This document shows positions 48,600-59,333 of a stretch of 64,000 nucleotides of DNA, piece by piece. The DNA is from Rubrobacter aplysinae. Its GTDB lineage: Bacteria; Actinomycetota; Rubrobacteria; Rubrobacterales; Rubrobacteraceae. Location: contig NZ_LEKH01000003.1 in NCBI RefSeq assembly GCF_001029505.1, positions 124,001 through 188,000 on the forward strand, given 5' to 3'. Under the pieces are notes generated by a model. That model saw only the letters and a list, made by a program, of their open reading frames with translations, did no database searches and was not told where the DNA came from. How positions within the stretch are numbered: position 1 is the stretch's first letter; every line of letters starts with the position of its first letter. The position numbers were made by a program, and so were the translations under genes.

Positions 48600-50090
48600 C
48601 TAGCCGGAGAGCTTCTCCAGGATAAGCTCCCGCGCCCGGCCCCCGTCCGCGCTACCACGGGTCCTCTTCATCACCTGGCCGACGAGGAAGCCTATGACCT
48701 TCTGGTCGCCGTTCTCGACACGCTCCGCCTCCTCGGGGTTTGACGAGATCACCTCGTCCACGACGCCGCCGAGCTCGTCGCCCCCGATCTGGGCCAGCCC
48801 CTCGCGCTCGACGATCTCGGATGGCTCTCCTTCTCCGGAGAAGACCTTGCCGAGCACCTCCTTCGCGGCGGCCCGGGAGACGGTTCCGTCCTCGACGAGG
48901 CAGATGATCCCGACCATCCGCTCCGGCGTGACGCGGGTCTCCTCAACGCCCATGTCCGCGTCGTTGAGGTACGACTGGAGCTCGACCGATACCCAGTTCG
49001 CGGCCTGCTTGGGGTCGACCCCGTCGGCCGCGGCGACCCGCTCGTAGTAGCGGGCGAGGGCGCGGTCGGAGGCGAGGACGCCGGCGTCGTACTCGGAGAG
49101 GCCGTACTCGGAGACGAAACGGGCGCGCATCGCGTCGGGCAGCTCCGGCATCCGGCTTTCGAGGTCGGCGACCCAGCCCGAGTCGAGCGCGAGCGGCATC
49201 AGGTCCGGCTCCGGAAAGTAACGGTAGTCGTGGGCGAACTCCTTGGTGCGCAGCTCGTGCACCTCGTCGGTCTCCGGATCATAGTGGAGCGTGCTCTGGG
49301 AGACCGTCCCGCCGTCTTCGAGGACCTCGATCTGGCGCTCTATCTCCCTCGCGAGGCCGCGCTCTACGAAGCGGAAGGAGTTCATGTTCTTGAGCTCGGT
49401 CTTGGTGCCATAGGAGCCGTCGGGGTTGCGGATGGAGACGTTGGCGTCGCAGCGGAGCTGACCCTTCTCCATGTCGCACTCGGAGACCCCGATGGACTGC
49501 AGCAGCTCCTTGAGGTTGTTCGCCGTTGCGCGGGCCGCCTCGGGCGAGGGGATGTCGGGCTCGGTGACGATCTCCATCAGGGGGGTGCCGCCGCGATTGT
49601 AGTCTATGCGCGAGCCGGTGGAGCCATGCATCCGGCCCGACTCGCCGGTGTGTACGTTCTTCGCGGCGTCCTCTTCGAGGTGCAGCCGGGTAATTCCGAC
49701 GCGGACCGTGCCATCCGAGGTCGGCACGTCCATGTGGCCGCCGGTGCAGATCGGCTCGTCGTACTGCGAGATCTGGTACCCCTTTGGCAGGTCGGGGTAG
49801 AAGTAGTTCTTGCGGGCGAACACGGCCCTGTCGGCTACCCGGCAGTTCAGCGCGAGACCAGCCATCACGCCGAGCTCGACGGCCCGCTCGTTGGTCACCG
49901 GGAGCGCGCCGGGATGTCCGAGGCATACCGGGCAGGTGTGAGTGTTGGGCTCGTCGCCGTAGGTCACCCGGCAGCCGCAGAACATCTTGGTCCGGGTGGC
50001 GATGTGGGCGTGGAACTCCAGCCCTATTACCGCCGTGTAACCCTGCCCCTCACGCGCCGTCTCGACCTTCTCGGTCTTCTCCAACCTCAC
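48600..50090 (-). CDS. gatB: aspartyl/glutamyl-tRNA amidotransferase subunit B
   Basis: 496-aa subunit that recognises misacylated Asp-tRNA(Asn)/Glu-tRNA(Gln) and activates them for amidation. AVIGLEFHAHIAT opens the cradle domain, followed by the zinc ligands (MFCGCRV and THTCPVCLGHPGALPV). FYPDLPKGYQISQYDEPIC, IEEDA-type residues (RLHLEEDAAKN), GGTPLMEIVTEPD and CDMEKGQLRCDANVSIR are all conserved. The C-terminal helical YqeY-like domain is intact (SRAAAKEVLGKVFSGEGEPSEIV). Lack of seen glnS or asnS suggests the indirect route, but that is outside the window. It is separated from gatC-gatA by an FHA-GGDEF gene on the opposite strand. Confidence 0.97.
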   Translation of the reverse strand: MRLEKTEKVETAREGQGYTAVIGLEFHAHIATRTKMFCGCRVTYGDEPNTHTCPVCLGHPGALPVTNERAVELGVMAGLALNCRVADRAVFARKNYFYPDLPKGYQISQYDEPICTGGHMDVPTSDGTVRVGITRLHLEEDAAKNVHTGESGRMHGSTGSRIDYNRGGTPLMEIVTEPDIPSPEAARATANNLKELLQSIGVSECDMEKGQLRCDANVSIRNPDGSYGTKTELKNMNSFRFVERGLAREIERQIEVLEDGGTVSQSTLHYDPETDEVHELRTKEFAHDYRYFPEPDLMPLALDSGWVADLESRMPELPDAMRARFVSEYGLSEYDAGVLASDRALARYYERVAAADGVDPKQAANWVSVELQSYLNDADMGVEETRVTPERMVGIICLVEDGTVSRAAAKEVLGKVFSGEGEPSEIVEREGLAQIGGDELGGVVDEVISSNPEEAERVENGDQKVIGFLVGQVMKRTRGSADGGRARELILEKLSG

Positions 50091-50224
50091 ACCTCGTTTG
50101 CCTCGTTTACTCCGTTTAAACCGTTCGCACAGCCCGGTCTCGTCCCGCCACGCGCCCGGTACCGGATCACACCCGCCGCATTCAGACCGTTAATTCTAGC
50201 ACCTGCCCCGCCGTATCCGGGTGC

Positions 50225-50238
50225 TATATTGTCTCACG
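50225..50238 (+). promoter_or_regulatory. -10 element directly before the FHA-GGDEF ATG (leaderless transcript)
   Basis: TATATT at 50225-50230 lies 8 bases before the ATG at 50239, so transcription would begin at or within one or two bases of the start codon and give a leaderless mRNA. No Shine-Dalgarno is present and no strong -35 is visible. Leaderless mRNAs are common in actinobacteria. Confidence 0.5.
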
Positions 50239-51156
50239 ATGCAGGAGACAGAGCCGCAAAATCAGACGCAGTACGAGCTGCAAAACGGGAGATGCGAAGC
50301 CTCCGGCGGAGACGGCGCGGGGGACGTTGGAGAGGATCTCGCACACTTCGTAGTGCTGCAGGGTCCGAGCTTCGGCGACGTTTGCCGGCTGGAGGGCGAG
50401 GACCTCGTACTGGGCAGCGACCCATTCCGGGCGGACGCCGTGATCCGGGACGCCACCGTGGAGCCGCGCCACGCCGAGGTCATAGCCTGCGGCGACTGCG
50501 GCTACGTGGTGCGCGACCTGTCGGGCTCCACCCGGGTCAACGGGGAACTGGCGGACGGCAGACACACCCTCCTGGACGGCGACCGGGTGTTTCTGGGATC
50601 CAGCGTGCTCGAGTTCTCCTGCGGCGACCCGATAAAGTCCCGCTTCCACGACTCGCTGAATCGCCTGATAAACGAGGACTACCTCACGGGCCTCTTGTCC
50701 AAGAGCCGCTTCAACGAGGAGTTCGAGCATTCGCTGAAGGCCGCGCGCGCCGACCGTCAGCCCCTCTCGATACTGATGGCCGACATAGACAACCTGAAGA
50801 AGATAAACGACGCCCACGGACATCTGATAGGGGAGTTCGCCGTGGGCGAGGTCGGCAGCGTGATCGGCAGCCTCCATCGCGCGGACGGACGCTTCGCAAC
50901 CCGCTTCGGCGGCGACGAGTACCAGAGCATCCTGCCCGGCCTCACCCGGGAGGAAGCCCTCGGAGTCGCGGAGAAGGTGCGGTCCACGGTAGAGGAGTAC
51001 ACCTTCAAGCGTAACGGCGTCTCCACGAACCCCACCCTCTCCATAGGCGTCGCCACCTATCCCGGAGACGGCGACACGCCGGAGACCCTGACCAGGGCCG
51101 CCGACGCAGCCCTGTACCGGGCAAAAAGCTCCGGCGGTAACACGGTAAGAGATTAG
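50239..51156 (+). CDS. FHA-GGDEF diguanylate cyclase
   Basis: 305-aa soluble protein. An FHA domain (about residues 27-120) shows LVLGSDPFRADAVIRDATVEPRHAEV and VVRDLSGSTRVNGELADG, the phosphothreonine-binding pattern. A GGDEF domain follows (about 140-300): YLTGLLSKSRFNEEFEHSL, MADIDNLKKINDAHGHLIG and the active-site motif as FGGDEYQSIL (GGDEY, about 224), then SIGVATYPGD. The Phe-to-Tyr swap at the last position is seen in some active cyclases. No RxxD I-site lies before the motif, so product inhibition is probably absent. FHA input suggests control by a Ser/Thr kinase. It occupies the space between gatA and gatB, pointing opposite to both. Confidence 0.88.
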   Translation: MQETEPQNQTQYELQNGRCEASGGDGAGDVGEDLAHFVVLQGPSFGDVCRLEGEDLVLGSDPFRADAVIRDATVEPRHAEVIACGDCGYVVRDLSGSTRVNGELADGRHTLLDGDRVFLGSSVLEFSCGDPIKSRFHDSLNRLINEDYLTGLLSKSRFNEEFEHSLKAARADRQPLSILMADIDNLKKINDAHGHLIGEFAVGEVGSVIGSLHRADGRFATRFGGDEYQSILPGLTREEALGVAEKVRSTVEEYTFKRNGVSTNPTLSIGVATYPGDGDTPETLTRAADAALYRAKSSGGNTVRD

Positions 51157-51161
51157 ATGCC

Positions 51162-51180
51162 GACACCGGGAGCCGGCGTC
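51162..51180. terminator. hairpin at the convergent ends of the FHA-GGDEF gene and gatA
   Basis: GACACCGG (51162-51169) pairs with CCGGCGTC (51173-51180), one mismatch, in the 23-base space between two stops. The stem touches the gatA TAG. No T-run follows. Confidence 0.35.
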
Positions 51181-52646
51181 TAGGAGGGCCTGATCTCGAA
51201 TCCGAGGTCTGCCACCTTCTCGGCAGCGCGGGCGGCGCGGAGCATGGTCGGCTCGTCGAAGTGGTTCGCCATTAGCTGCACGCCGACCGGCAGGCCCTCC
51301 GAGAGCCCGCCCGGCACGCTGACCGCCGGTACACCGGCGAGGCTCGCCGGTACGGCGCAGATGTCCTGGAGGTACATCGCCAGCGGGTCGTCGGACTTCG
51401 CACCGAGCTCGAAAGCCACCGACGGCGCGGTCGGCGATAGCAGCACGTCGTATTGGGCGTAGGCGTCGCGGAAGTCCTCGATAATGCGGGTGCGCACCTT
51501 CTGGGCCTGGGCGTAGTAGGCGTCATAGTAGCCGCTCGAGAGGGCGTAGGTTCCGAGCATGATCCTGCGTTTGGCCTCCGGCCCGAACCCGGCGTCCCGG
51601 GTGCGGCGGTACATCTCGTGTACACCCTCGGCTGGCTCTCGCAGCCCGTAGCGCACCCCGTCGAAGCGGGCGAGGTTGGACGATATCTCCGCCGGAGAGA
51701 TTATGTAGTAAGCCTCAAGAGCGTAGTACGTGTGGGGCAGCGTCACCTCCCCGACCTCGGCCCCCGCCTCCCGGAGACCGTCGGCCATCCTCTGCGTAAC
51801 CTGACGCACGCCGGGGTCTATACGCTCGTCCATGAGCTCCGTGACGAGACCGACCTTCAGTCCCTCCACCCCATCCTCTATCGTGGCGAGGTAGTCCGGC
51901 ACGGCGGCGGCGGCGGTCGTGGAGTCGCGGGGGTCGCGGCCGGCTATCGCGCCGAGGAGCATGGCCGAGTCCCGCACGTCGCGGGTTATGGGTCCGATCT
52001 GATCCAGGGACGACCCGAACGCTATGAGCCCGTAGCGCGAGACGCGTCCGTAGGTAGGCTTGAGCCCGACGACGCCGCACAGAGATGCGGGCTGCCTTAC
52101 CGAGCCCCCGGTATCGGAGCCGAGCGCCCACCAGCCCTCTCCGGCGGCCACCGCCGCGGCCGACCCGCCCGAGGAGCCGCCCGGGACCCGCGTCGTGTCC
52201 CAGGGATTGTGGACGACGCCGTAGGCCGAGTTCTCGTTGGAGGAGCCCATCGCGAACTCGTCGCAGTTGGCCTTGCCGACCATTACGAGATCCTCGCCGA
52301 ACCTGCCGAGCACGGTCGCGTCGTAGACCGGCTCGAAGCCTTCCAGCATCTTCGAGCCCGCCGTGGTCCTTACGCCCTTCGTAGAGAGGTTGTCCTTGAC
52401 CACGAGCGGCACGCCCTCCCACGGCTTTACCCCGCCGGAGCCGCCGTTAGAGAGCCGGGAGTCGATCCTGCCGGCGCGGTCCAGCGCGATCTCCGGCGTG
52501 GGCGTGATAAACGCGTTGATCCCGCCCTCCGCCTCCGAGACGCGGTCGTTGGCGGCTTCGGCGGCTTCGCGGGCGGAGACCTCGCGGGAGGTTATCTTGC
52601 CCGAGAGCTCGCGGGCGGATAGCTTGAGTAGCTCGCCTGCGCCCAC
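51180..52646 (-). CDS. gatA: aspartyl/glutamyl-tRNA amidotransferase subunit A
   Basis: 488-aa glutaminase of the amidase-signature family that releases ammonia for transamidation. The catalytic Lys-Ser-Ser triad is present: VPLVVKDNLSTKGV (Lys, about 83), GSDTGGSVRQPASLCG (Ser, about 155-180 region) and PGGSSGGSAAAVAAG (preceding Ser run). The GatA-typical C-terminus DICAVPASLAGVPAVSVPGGLSEGLPVGVQLMANHFDEPTML closes the protein. It starts 2 bases after the gatC stop. Although gatC-gatA-gatB normally form one operon, gatB lies beyond an opposing gene here, so it needs its own promoter. Confidence 0.97.
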   Translation of the reverse strand: MGAGELLKLSARELSGKITSREVSAREAAEAANDRVSEAEGGINAFITPTPEIALDRAGRIDSRLSNGGSGGVKPWEGVPLVVKDNLSTKGVRTTAGSKMLEGFEPVYDATVLGRFGEDLVMVGKANCDEFAMGSSNENSAYGVVHNPWDTTRVPGGSSGGSAAAVAAGEGWWALGSDTGGSVRQPASLCGVVGLKPTYGRVSRYGLIAFGSSLDQIGPITRDVRDSAMLLGAIAGRDPRDSTTAAAAVPDYLATIEDGVEGLKVGLVTELMDERIDPGVRQVTQRMADGLREAGAEVGEVTLPHTYYALEAYYIISPAEISSNLARFDGVRYGLREPAEGVHEMYRRTRDAGFGPEAKRRIMLGTYALSSGYYDAYYAQAQKVRTRIIEDFRDAYAQYDVLLSPTAPSVAFELGAKSDDPLAMYLQDICAVPASLAGVPAVSVPGGLSEGLPVGVQLMANHFDEPTMLRAARAAEKVADLGFEIRPS

Positions 52647-52648
52647 GG

Positions 52649-52930
52649 CTAGTCTATCCTCGGGACGCCGAATAGATCACCCTCCGGCTCGGGGGCCGGC
52701 GAGAGCGCCTCCTCGCGTGAGAGCTCCTCGCGGGGCTCGTCGGGGCGCAGCACGTTCACGGCGGCGAGCGGGTTCGCCGTGGGCCGTACGCCGGACAGGT
52801 CGAGCCCCCCGATCTTCTCCACGCTGTCCAGGATCGCACCGAGCTCTCCGCTCATCCGCGACACCTCCTCCTCACTCAAGCCGAGCCGGGCTAGCTCGGC
52901 CACGTGCCGCACCTCTTCTTCGGATATCAT
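52649..52930 (-). CDS. gatC: aspartyl/glutamyl-tRNA amidotransferase subunit C
   Basis: 93-aa clamp subunit of GatCAB. The opening ISEEEVRHVAELARLGLSEEEVSRMSGELGAILDSVEKI is the standard GatC helical segment; the second part, DLSGVRPTANPLAAVNVLRPDEPREELSREEAL, contains the conserved P-R-P-DE pattern that wraps the A subunit. The ATG at 52930 follows a TCAGATG context with GAGGAGCG upstream. It is directly upstream of gatA and translationally linked to it. Confidence 0.95.
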   Translation of the reverse strand: MISEEEVRHVAELARLGLSEEEVSRMSGELGAILDSVEKIGGLDLSGVRPTANPLAAVNVLRPDEPREELSREEALSPAPEPEGDLFGVPRID

Positions 52931-53018
52931 CTGAACGCTCCTCTGCTCTTACCTGCTGCTATTAACCGGCTCTTATCAACCAGGACCCCGCTCTGCCGCG
53001 ATCCCGGCCCCGTCCATC

Positions 53019-53762
53019 TTAGCGCACCGCTCCCGGGGCCGTATCTGTGTCACCGGCTCCCGGATGGAACACGGCGGCCTCGTCCACCGGCACGAAGCCA
53101 AGCCTGGCCGCGAGCGCGAGGGAGGCGGCGTTCGGCTCCTCCGCCCCCCAAACCGGGATGAGCCCCTCCCTCTCCATGATCCCGACCATGTAGGAGACGC
53201 AGGCCGTCGCCAGCCCGAGCCTGCGGAAACCCTCGGCGGTGGCTATGGATACGTCCCACAGGGTCTCCGTGCGGGCGGCGGCGTAGCAGAAGGAGACAGG
53301 GGCGCCCTCGAAGGTGGCGGCGGCCACGGGCGAGCGGCGGACGGCGATCCTCAGCTCCCGGCGCAGCTCCTCGGAAACCCCCTGTAGGGACTCCTCGACC
53401 TCGCGGTCCCCGATCAGCCGCACCGTATCCCCCGACGTCTCGGGTACTCGCAGGCCGTCGTCTCCGGGCAGGTGCAGGACGGCCCGCACGACCTCGTAGC
53501 CTGGCAGCGCCTCTGCCACGTACCCGCGATTCTCCGGGGCGCACAGCACGGCCCGCGCCCCGGAGAGCCCGAGAGCGGCCTCGCGGATGTCGCCGGCCGC
53601 CGGCTCTCCGAAGATGCAGACTAGCCCGTCCTCCGCGTCCGCCACCACGAACCCGTCGCCGGAGGCTCCGGACACCTCACCGCTGCCGGAGAGCAGCAGG
53701 GAGCGGGTTTCGAGCCAGCGGGGGGTGTTCGGGACCCTGCGCAGAAGCTCTGTATCCCGCAC
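53019..53762 (-). CDS. GNAT-family acetyltransferase
   Basis: 247-aa protein with a C-terminal GNAT domain (about 130-230) behind a longer N-terminal part. WDVSIATAEGFRRLGLATACVSYMVGIMEREGLIPVWGAEEPNAASLALAARLGFVPVDEAAVF carries motif A (the RLGLAT acetyl-CoA loop) and motif B (NAASLALAARLGF). The N-terminal half resembles the companion domain of large GNAT proteins but I do not assign a substrate. It starts 5 bases after the folD end on the same strand, so the two are likely co-transcribed with folD and the pyrophosphatase. Tail residues are Asp/Ala-rich. Confidence 0.82.
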   Translation of the reverse strand: MRDTELLRRVPNTPRWLETRSLLLSGSGEVSGASGDGFVVADAEDGLVCIFGEPAAGDIREAALGLSGARAVLCAPENRGYVAEALPGYEVVRAVLHLPGDDGLRVPETSGDTVRLIGDREVEESLQGVSEELRRELRIAVRRSPVAAATFEGAPVSFCYAAARTETLWDVSIATAEGFRRLGLATACVSYMVGIMEREGLIPVWGAEEPNAASLALAARLGFVPVDEAAVFHPGAGDTDTAPGAVR

Positions 53763-53767
53763 GGTGG

Positions 53768-54610
53768 CTATCTCCCCCTCGCCGCCTCCAGCGTGTTGTA
53801 GAGTAGCATGGCGCGGGTCATCGGGCCGACGCCGCCCGGGACCGGGGTAATGGCGGACGCCTTCGGCTCGACGGCCTCGAAGTCCACGTCTCCGGTAAGT
53901 CCGCCCTCCTCTGTGCGGTGGATGCCCACGTCCACGACGACCGCGCCTTCCTTCACGTGATCCGCGCCGACCACGCCGCGTTTTCCGGCCGCCACGACCA
54001 GGATGTCGGCCCGGCTGGTAACCTCGGCGAGGTCCCGGGTCCGGGAGTGACAGATGGTGACGGTCGCGTTCTCCCGCAGGAGGAGCTGGGCCGCGGGCTT
54101 TCCGACGAGGTTGGAGCGGCCCAGCACGGCCGCCCGGCGGCCCTCGATCTCGACGCCGCTGCGTTTTAGTAGCTGGAGCACGCCGTGCGGGGTACAGGGC
54201 AGCAGCGCGGGCAGCCCCAGCGCGAGCCGTCCCGCGCTCAGGGGGACGAGGCCGTCCACGTCCTTGTCCGGTGAGATCCCGGCCAAGAGCCCGTTCTGGT
54301 CTACGTGCTCCGGCAGCGGGAGCTGCACGAAAAAGCCCGAGACCTCCTCGGCGGCGTTAAGCTCCTCCACCAGCCGTTCGAGACCCTCCTGAGAAGCGTC
54401 CTCCGGGAATCGGTGGACGCGGGACTCTATACCCACCTCGGCGCAGTCGTTCTCCTTGTTGCGGACGTAGGTCACGGAAGCCGGGTTCTCGCCGACCAGG
54501 ATCACGTCCAGCCTCACCGACACACCCTGACGCCCTAGCTCCGCCACCCGGCCCGCTACCTCCGAGCGGACCTCGGCGGCGATGGCCTTGCCGTCTATGA
54601 TCTCCGCCAT
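53768..54610 (-). CDS. folD: bifunctional methylenetetrahydrofolate dehydrogenase / methenyltetrahydrofolate cyclohydrolase
   Basis: 280-aa enzyme linking 5,10-methylene-THF to 10-formyl-THF. The N-terminal catalytic part has SVTYVRNKENDCAEVGIESR with the catalytic Tyr-x3-Lys (YVRNK), then GFFVQLPLPEHVDQ and PDKDVDGLVPLSAGRL. The NADP domain has VLGRSNLVGKPAAQLLLRENATVTICHSRT, the FolD GRSxxVGxP pattern, and the C-terminal ITPVPGGVGPMTRAMLLYNTLEAAR. It sits between the pyrophosphatase (10 bases upstream) and a GNAT gene, and supplies one-carbon units for the MTHFR/MetH route and purines. Start ATG at 54610. Confidence 0.97.
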   Translation of the reverse strand: MAEIIDGKAIAAEVRSEVAGRVAELGRQGVSVRLDVILVGENPASVTYVRNKENDCAEVGIESRVHRFPEDASQEGLERLVEELNAAEEVSGFFVQLPLPEHVDQNGLLAGISPDKDVDGLVPLSAGRLALGLPALLPCTPHGVLQLLKRSGVEIEGRRAAVLGRSNLVGKPAAQLLLRENATVTICHSRTRDLAEVTSRADILVVAAGKRGVVGADHVKEGAVVVDVGIHRTEEGGLTGDVDFEAVEPKASAITPVPGGVGPMTRAMLLYNTLEAARGR

Positions 54611-54620
54611 CCCGTACCCC

Positions 54621-56243
54621 CTAGAACGCCGAGAGCAGCTTCGGGGCGACCTGCTTCTTGCGGCTCATCACACCCGGCAGGTCTATTACGCCGCCGTCCG
54701 CCTCGGCCTCGAAGGCCCGCTCCACGGAGGCGCAGTCCCCGGCGCACAGGAGCTCGGTGCCCTGCTCGATGATGTCGGTGACCATGAGCGCCGTGAACAG
54801 GTAACCGTTCCGCTCGCGCTCTTTTTCGAGCGCCTCGAGCAGCTCGCCCTTGCGCTCCAGCAGACCGCTGCCGACCGTCTCCACCTGGGCGATGGACATC
54901 TTCGCGCCGCCGGAGACCTCGTACTCCTTGGCGTCCCGGGCCGCTATCTCCTCCGCCGACAGCCCCGAAACGTCCGAGGAGGCCTCGAACATCGCCATGC
55001 CGAACTCCTTGTGGTCCAGGTCTAGATACTCCTCCAGGTACTCGACCACCTCGTGGTCGCGGTCGGTGGTCGTCGGAGAGTTGAGGACTACCGTATCCGA
55101 GAGTATTGCGGAGAGGAGCATCTTCGCCGTGGACGCCTCGGGGTCGAGGCCGGTCTTCCGGAAACGCTCCGTTATGAGCGTCGCCGTGGAGCCCACGGGG
55201 TCGAAGGTCGCGGCTATCGGGGTCCGGGTCTGGATGTCGCCGACGTGGTGGTGGTCCAGTATCTCCACGACCTGCGCCTCCTCCACCCCGGCCACGCTCT
55301 GCCCGACCTCGGCGTGATCCACCAGTATCACGCGCCGGGGGTCCGGGTTCAGGAGGTTCGTGCGGGTCACGACGCCGAGGGGCACGTTATCCTCGTCAAC
55401 CGCGATGGCGGCCCGGTAGTGGACCTCCATCACCCGGTCGGTTATGTCGGTCAAAAGCTCGTCGGGCGAGACGGTCAGGGGATGCTCGCTCATCACCTCC
55501 CCACACGGGACGGAGAGCTGGATCATGCGGCTCGTGACGTAGGAGTCGAGTGAGGAGAGCACGACGGCGGTACCGTTCCCGCGGGCCCTCTCCAGGACCT
55601 CCTCCTCCGGCCGGGCCCCGTTTGAGACCACGAGCACCCCGACCCCGAGCTCCAGGGCCCGGAGCTGCGCCTCCTTGCGGTCGCCGACGATCACCACGTC
55701 GCCCTCCCGCATGGTGCCCCCCATGGACTCGACGCTCATCGAGACCACCCACAGGGTGCCGAAGACGTCCTTGCCCTTGCCGGCGACCAGCTCGCCTTCG
55801 AGAACCTCGACTATCAGGTCCACGGATACGGGGGTCTCCGAGAAGCTCGACGCCCCGCGCGACTCGCGGATGTACATCCGGGCCAGGTCACGCTCGGTAA
55901 TGATCCCGGCCAGGGTCCCGTCGTCGTCCACTATCGGGACCTGGCTTATGTTCTTCTGGGACATCACGAGCCCGACGTTGCGCAGCGGGTCGCGGGTGCC
56001 GGCGGTCGTGATCTCACCGCTCATCACATCCTTTACCCGCAGCATGATGTGCTTGATCTGCTTCGGAGCCCTGGCCCCGCTCTTGTCTAGCGCCCACTGG
56101 GTCTGGGAGTTGACCCGGCCCAGGCAGGCCGGAGCGTAGAGGTTGTCCGGGTCCACCAGGTTCTTGTACTCGGCGTACCCGATGGCCGAGGCTATGCTAT
56201 CCGTGTCGGGGTTCTTGTGCCCCGTGATGTAGACGTGCGCCAA
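54621..56243 (-). CDS. ppaC: Mn-dependent (family II) inorganic pyrophosphatase with CBS-DRTGG-CBS insert
   Basis: 540-aa regulated pyrophosphatase. The DHH catalytic halves are split: HVYITGHKNPDTDSIASAIGYAEY at the start, then ILDHHHVGD (DHH motif) near 330, AILSDTVVLNSPTTTDRDHEVVEYL, and at the end MSRKKQVAPKL (the SRKKQ motif). Between them lie a CBS pair (RVKDVMSGEITTAGTRDPLRNVG... and CGEVMSEHPLTVSPDELLTDI) around a DRTGG-type domain (about 150-250). In other bacteria this insert makes the enzyme respond to adenine nucleotides. The TTG at 56243 has AAGGAGGAG a few bases upstream; the reading from 56267 would put this site inside the coding sequence. It pulls PPi-producing reactions, such as tRNA charging and AcsA, forward. 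Confidence 0.93.
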   Translation of the reverse strand: MAHVYITGHKNPDTDSIASAIGYAEYKNLVDPDNLYAPACLGRVNSQTQWALDKSGARAPKQIKHIMLRVKDVMSGEITTAGTRDPLRNVGLVMSQKNISQVPIVDDDGTLAGIITERDLARMYIRESRGASSFSETPVSVDLIVEVLEGELVAGKGKDVFGTLWVVSMSVESMGGTMREGDVVIVGDRKEAQLRALELGVGVLVVSNGARPEEEVLERARGNGTAVVLSSLDSYVTSRMIQLSVPCGEVMSEHPLTVSPDELLTDITDRVMEVHYRAAIAVDEDNVPLGVVTRTNLLNPDPRRVILVDHAEVGQSVAGVEEAQVVEILDHHHVGDIQTRTPIAATFDPVGSTATLITERFRKTGLDPEASTAKMLLSAILSDTVVLNSPTTTDRDHEVVEYLEEYLDLDHKEFGMAMFEASSDVSGLSAEEIAARDAKEYEVSGGAKMSIAQVETVGSGLLERKGELLEALEKERERNGYLFTALMVTDIIEQGTELLCAGDCASVERAFEAEADGGVIDLPGVMSRKKQVAPKLLSAF

Positions 56244-56340
56244 TGCTCCTCCTTGTGCCACTCGCACCGCTTATCCCGCTCTACCCGTGCGTCCCTTGCC
56301 CGGCCTCCGGGCTCGCGAAACTCCCGAAGACTCCGGGGCC

Positions 56341-58578
<2,238 letters not shown>

Positions 58579-58621
58579 TGCACGGGGAGTATAGCAGCGA
58601 GACGCGTCTCTGCTGCAGGGG

Positions 58622-59323
58622 TTAGCTCCGGTACAGGCGGTGGATCGTACTCCTCACCTCGGGCTCGCCCTCGACGGTGCGTACCGTAGCCTCCGACTCG
58701 AAGCCCCTGCGGCCCATCTCCTCGAGAAACTTTCCGGCCTCGCGGCGGCCCGGGTCGGCGAAGAGCGCCTCGCCCTCCGGTGTGAGCAGGGCCTCGACCA
58801 CGTCCGCCAGAGGCTCGACGTTGCGCGGCTCGTACAGGACGTCGGCCCCGAGCAGCACGTCGAAGCGCCCGGCCTCCGTGGCGTCTCTCCAGGTCTCGGG
58901 GACACGCCAGTCGAGCATCGCAGCGGCGAACGAGCAGCCCGTGTTCTCCCGGGCGTTGTGGAGGGCGAAGTCCAGCGCGGCCTCGTAGTGGTCGGTGACG
59001 GTGACCTCCGCGCCGTTCGTGAGCGCGGCCATCGCCGGTAACCCGACGCCACAGCCGACCTCGACGACCCTCTTGCCCGAGAGGTCCATCCCGGAGACGT
59101 GGCGGGCGAGGGCGATGGAGCTCGGCCACAGGTCGGCCCAGTACGGCAGCCGCTCGTCGCGGTCGAACTCGGCCTCGTCTATCAGGGCGTCGGCGGTCTC
59201 GGGCTGGTAGACACGATACACCTTGCCGCCGACCATGACGGAGGGCGTGGTAATACCGGTCCTGCCGGCGACGTGCCGCTCCAGATTCCGCGAGTGCTGC
59301 TCCGGGCGATCCAAACGGTCCAA
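58622..59323 (-). CDS. class I methyltransferase, lysine-methyltransferase-like (METTL family)
   Basis: 233-aa SAM-dependent methyltransferase. LPYWADLWPSSIALARHV precedes the SAM-binding motif VVEVGCGVGLPAMAAL (about residue 89); VTVTDHYEAALDFALHNA and FDVLLGADVLYEPRNVEPLADVVEALL follow the pattern of the protein lysine methyltransferase group (METTL20/21-like, PF10294), where (D/E)xxY near ADVLYEP is a family feature. The C-terminus, FLEEMGRRGFESEATVR, is the usual cap. Small-molecule N-methyltransferases share the fold, so the acceptor is uncertain. It lies between pcrA and an Rrf2 regulator, 10 bases from the latter on the same strand. Confidence 0.8.
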   Translation of the reverse strand: MDRLDRPEQHSRNLERHVAGRTGITTPSVMVGGKVYRVYQPETADALIDEAEFDRDERLPYWADLWPSSIALARHVSGMDLSGKRVVEVGCGVGLPAMAALTNGAEVTVTDHYEAALDFALHNARENTGCSFAAAMLDWRVPETWRDATEAGRFDVLLGADVLYEPRNVEPLADVVEALLTPEGEALFADPGRREAGKFLEEMGRRGFESEATVRTVEGEPEVRSTIHRLYRS

Positions 59324-59333
59324 GTCGCGGCTG

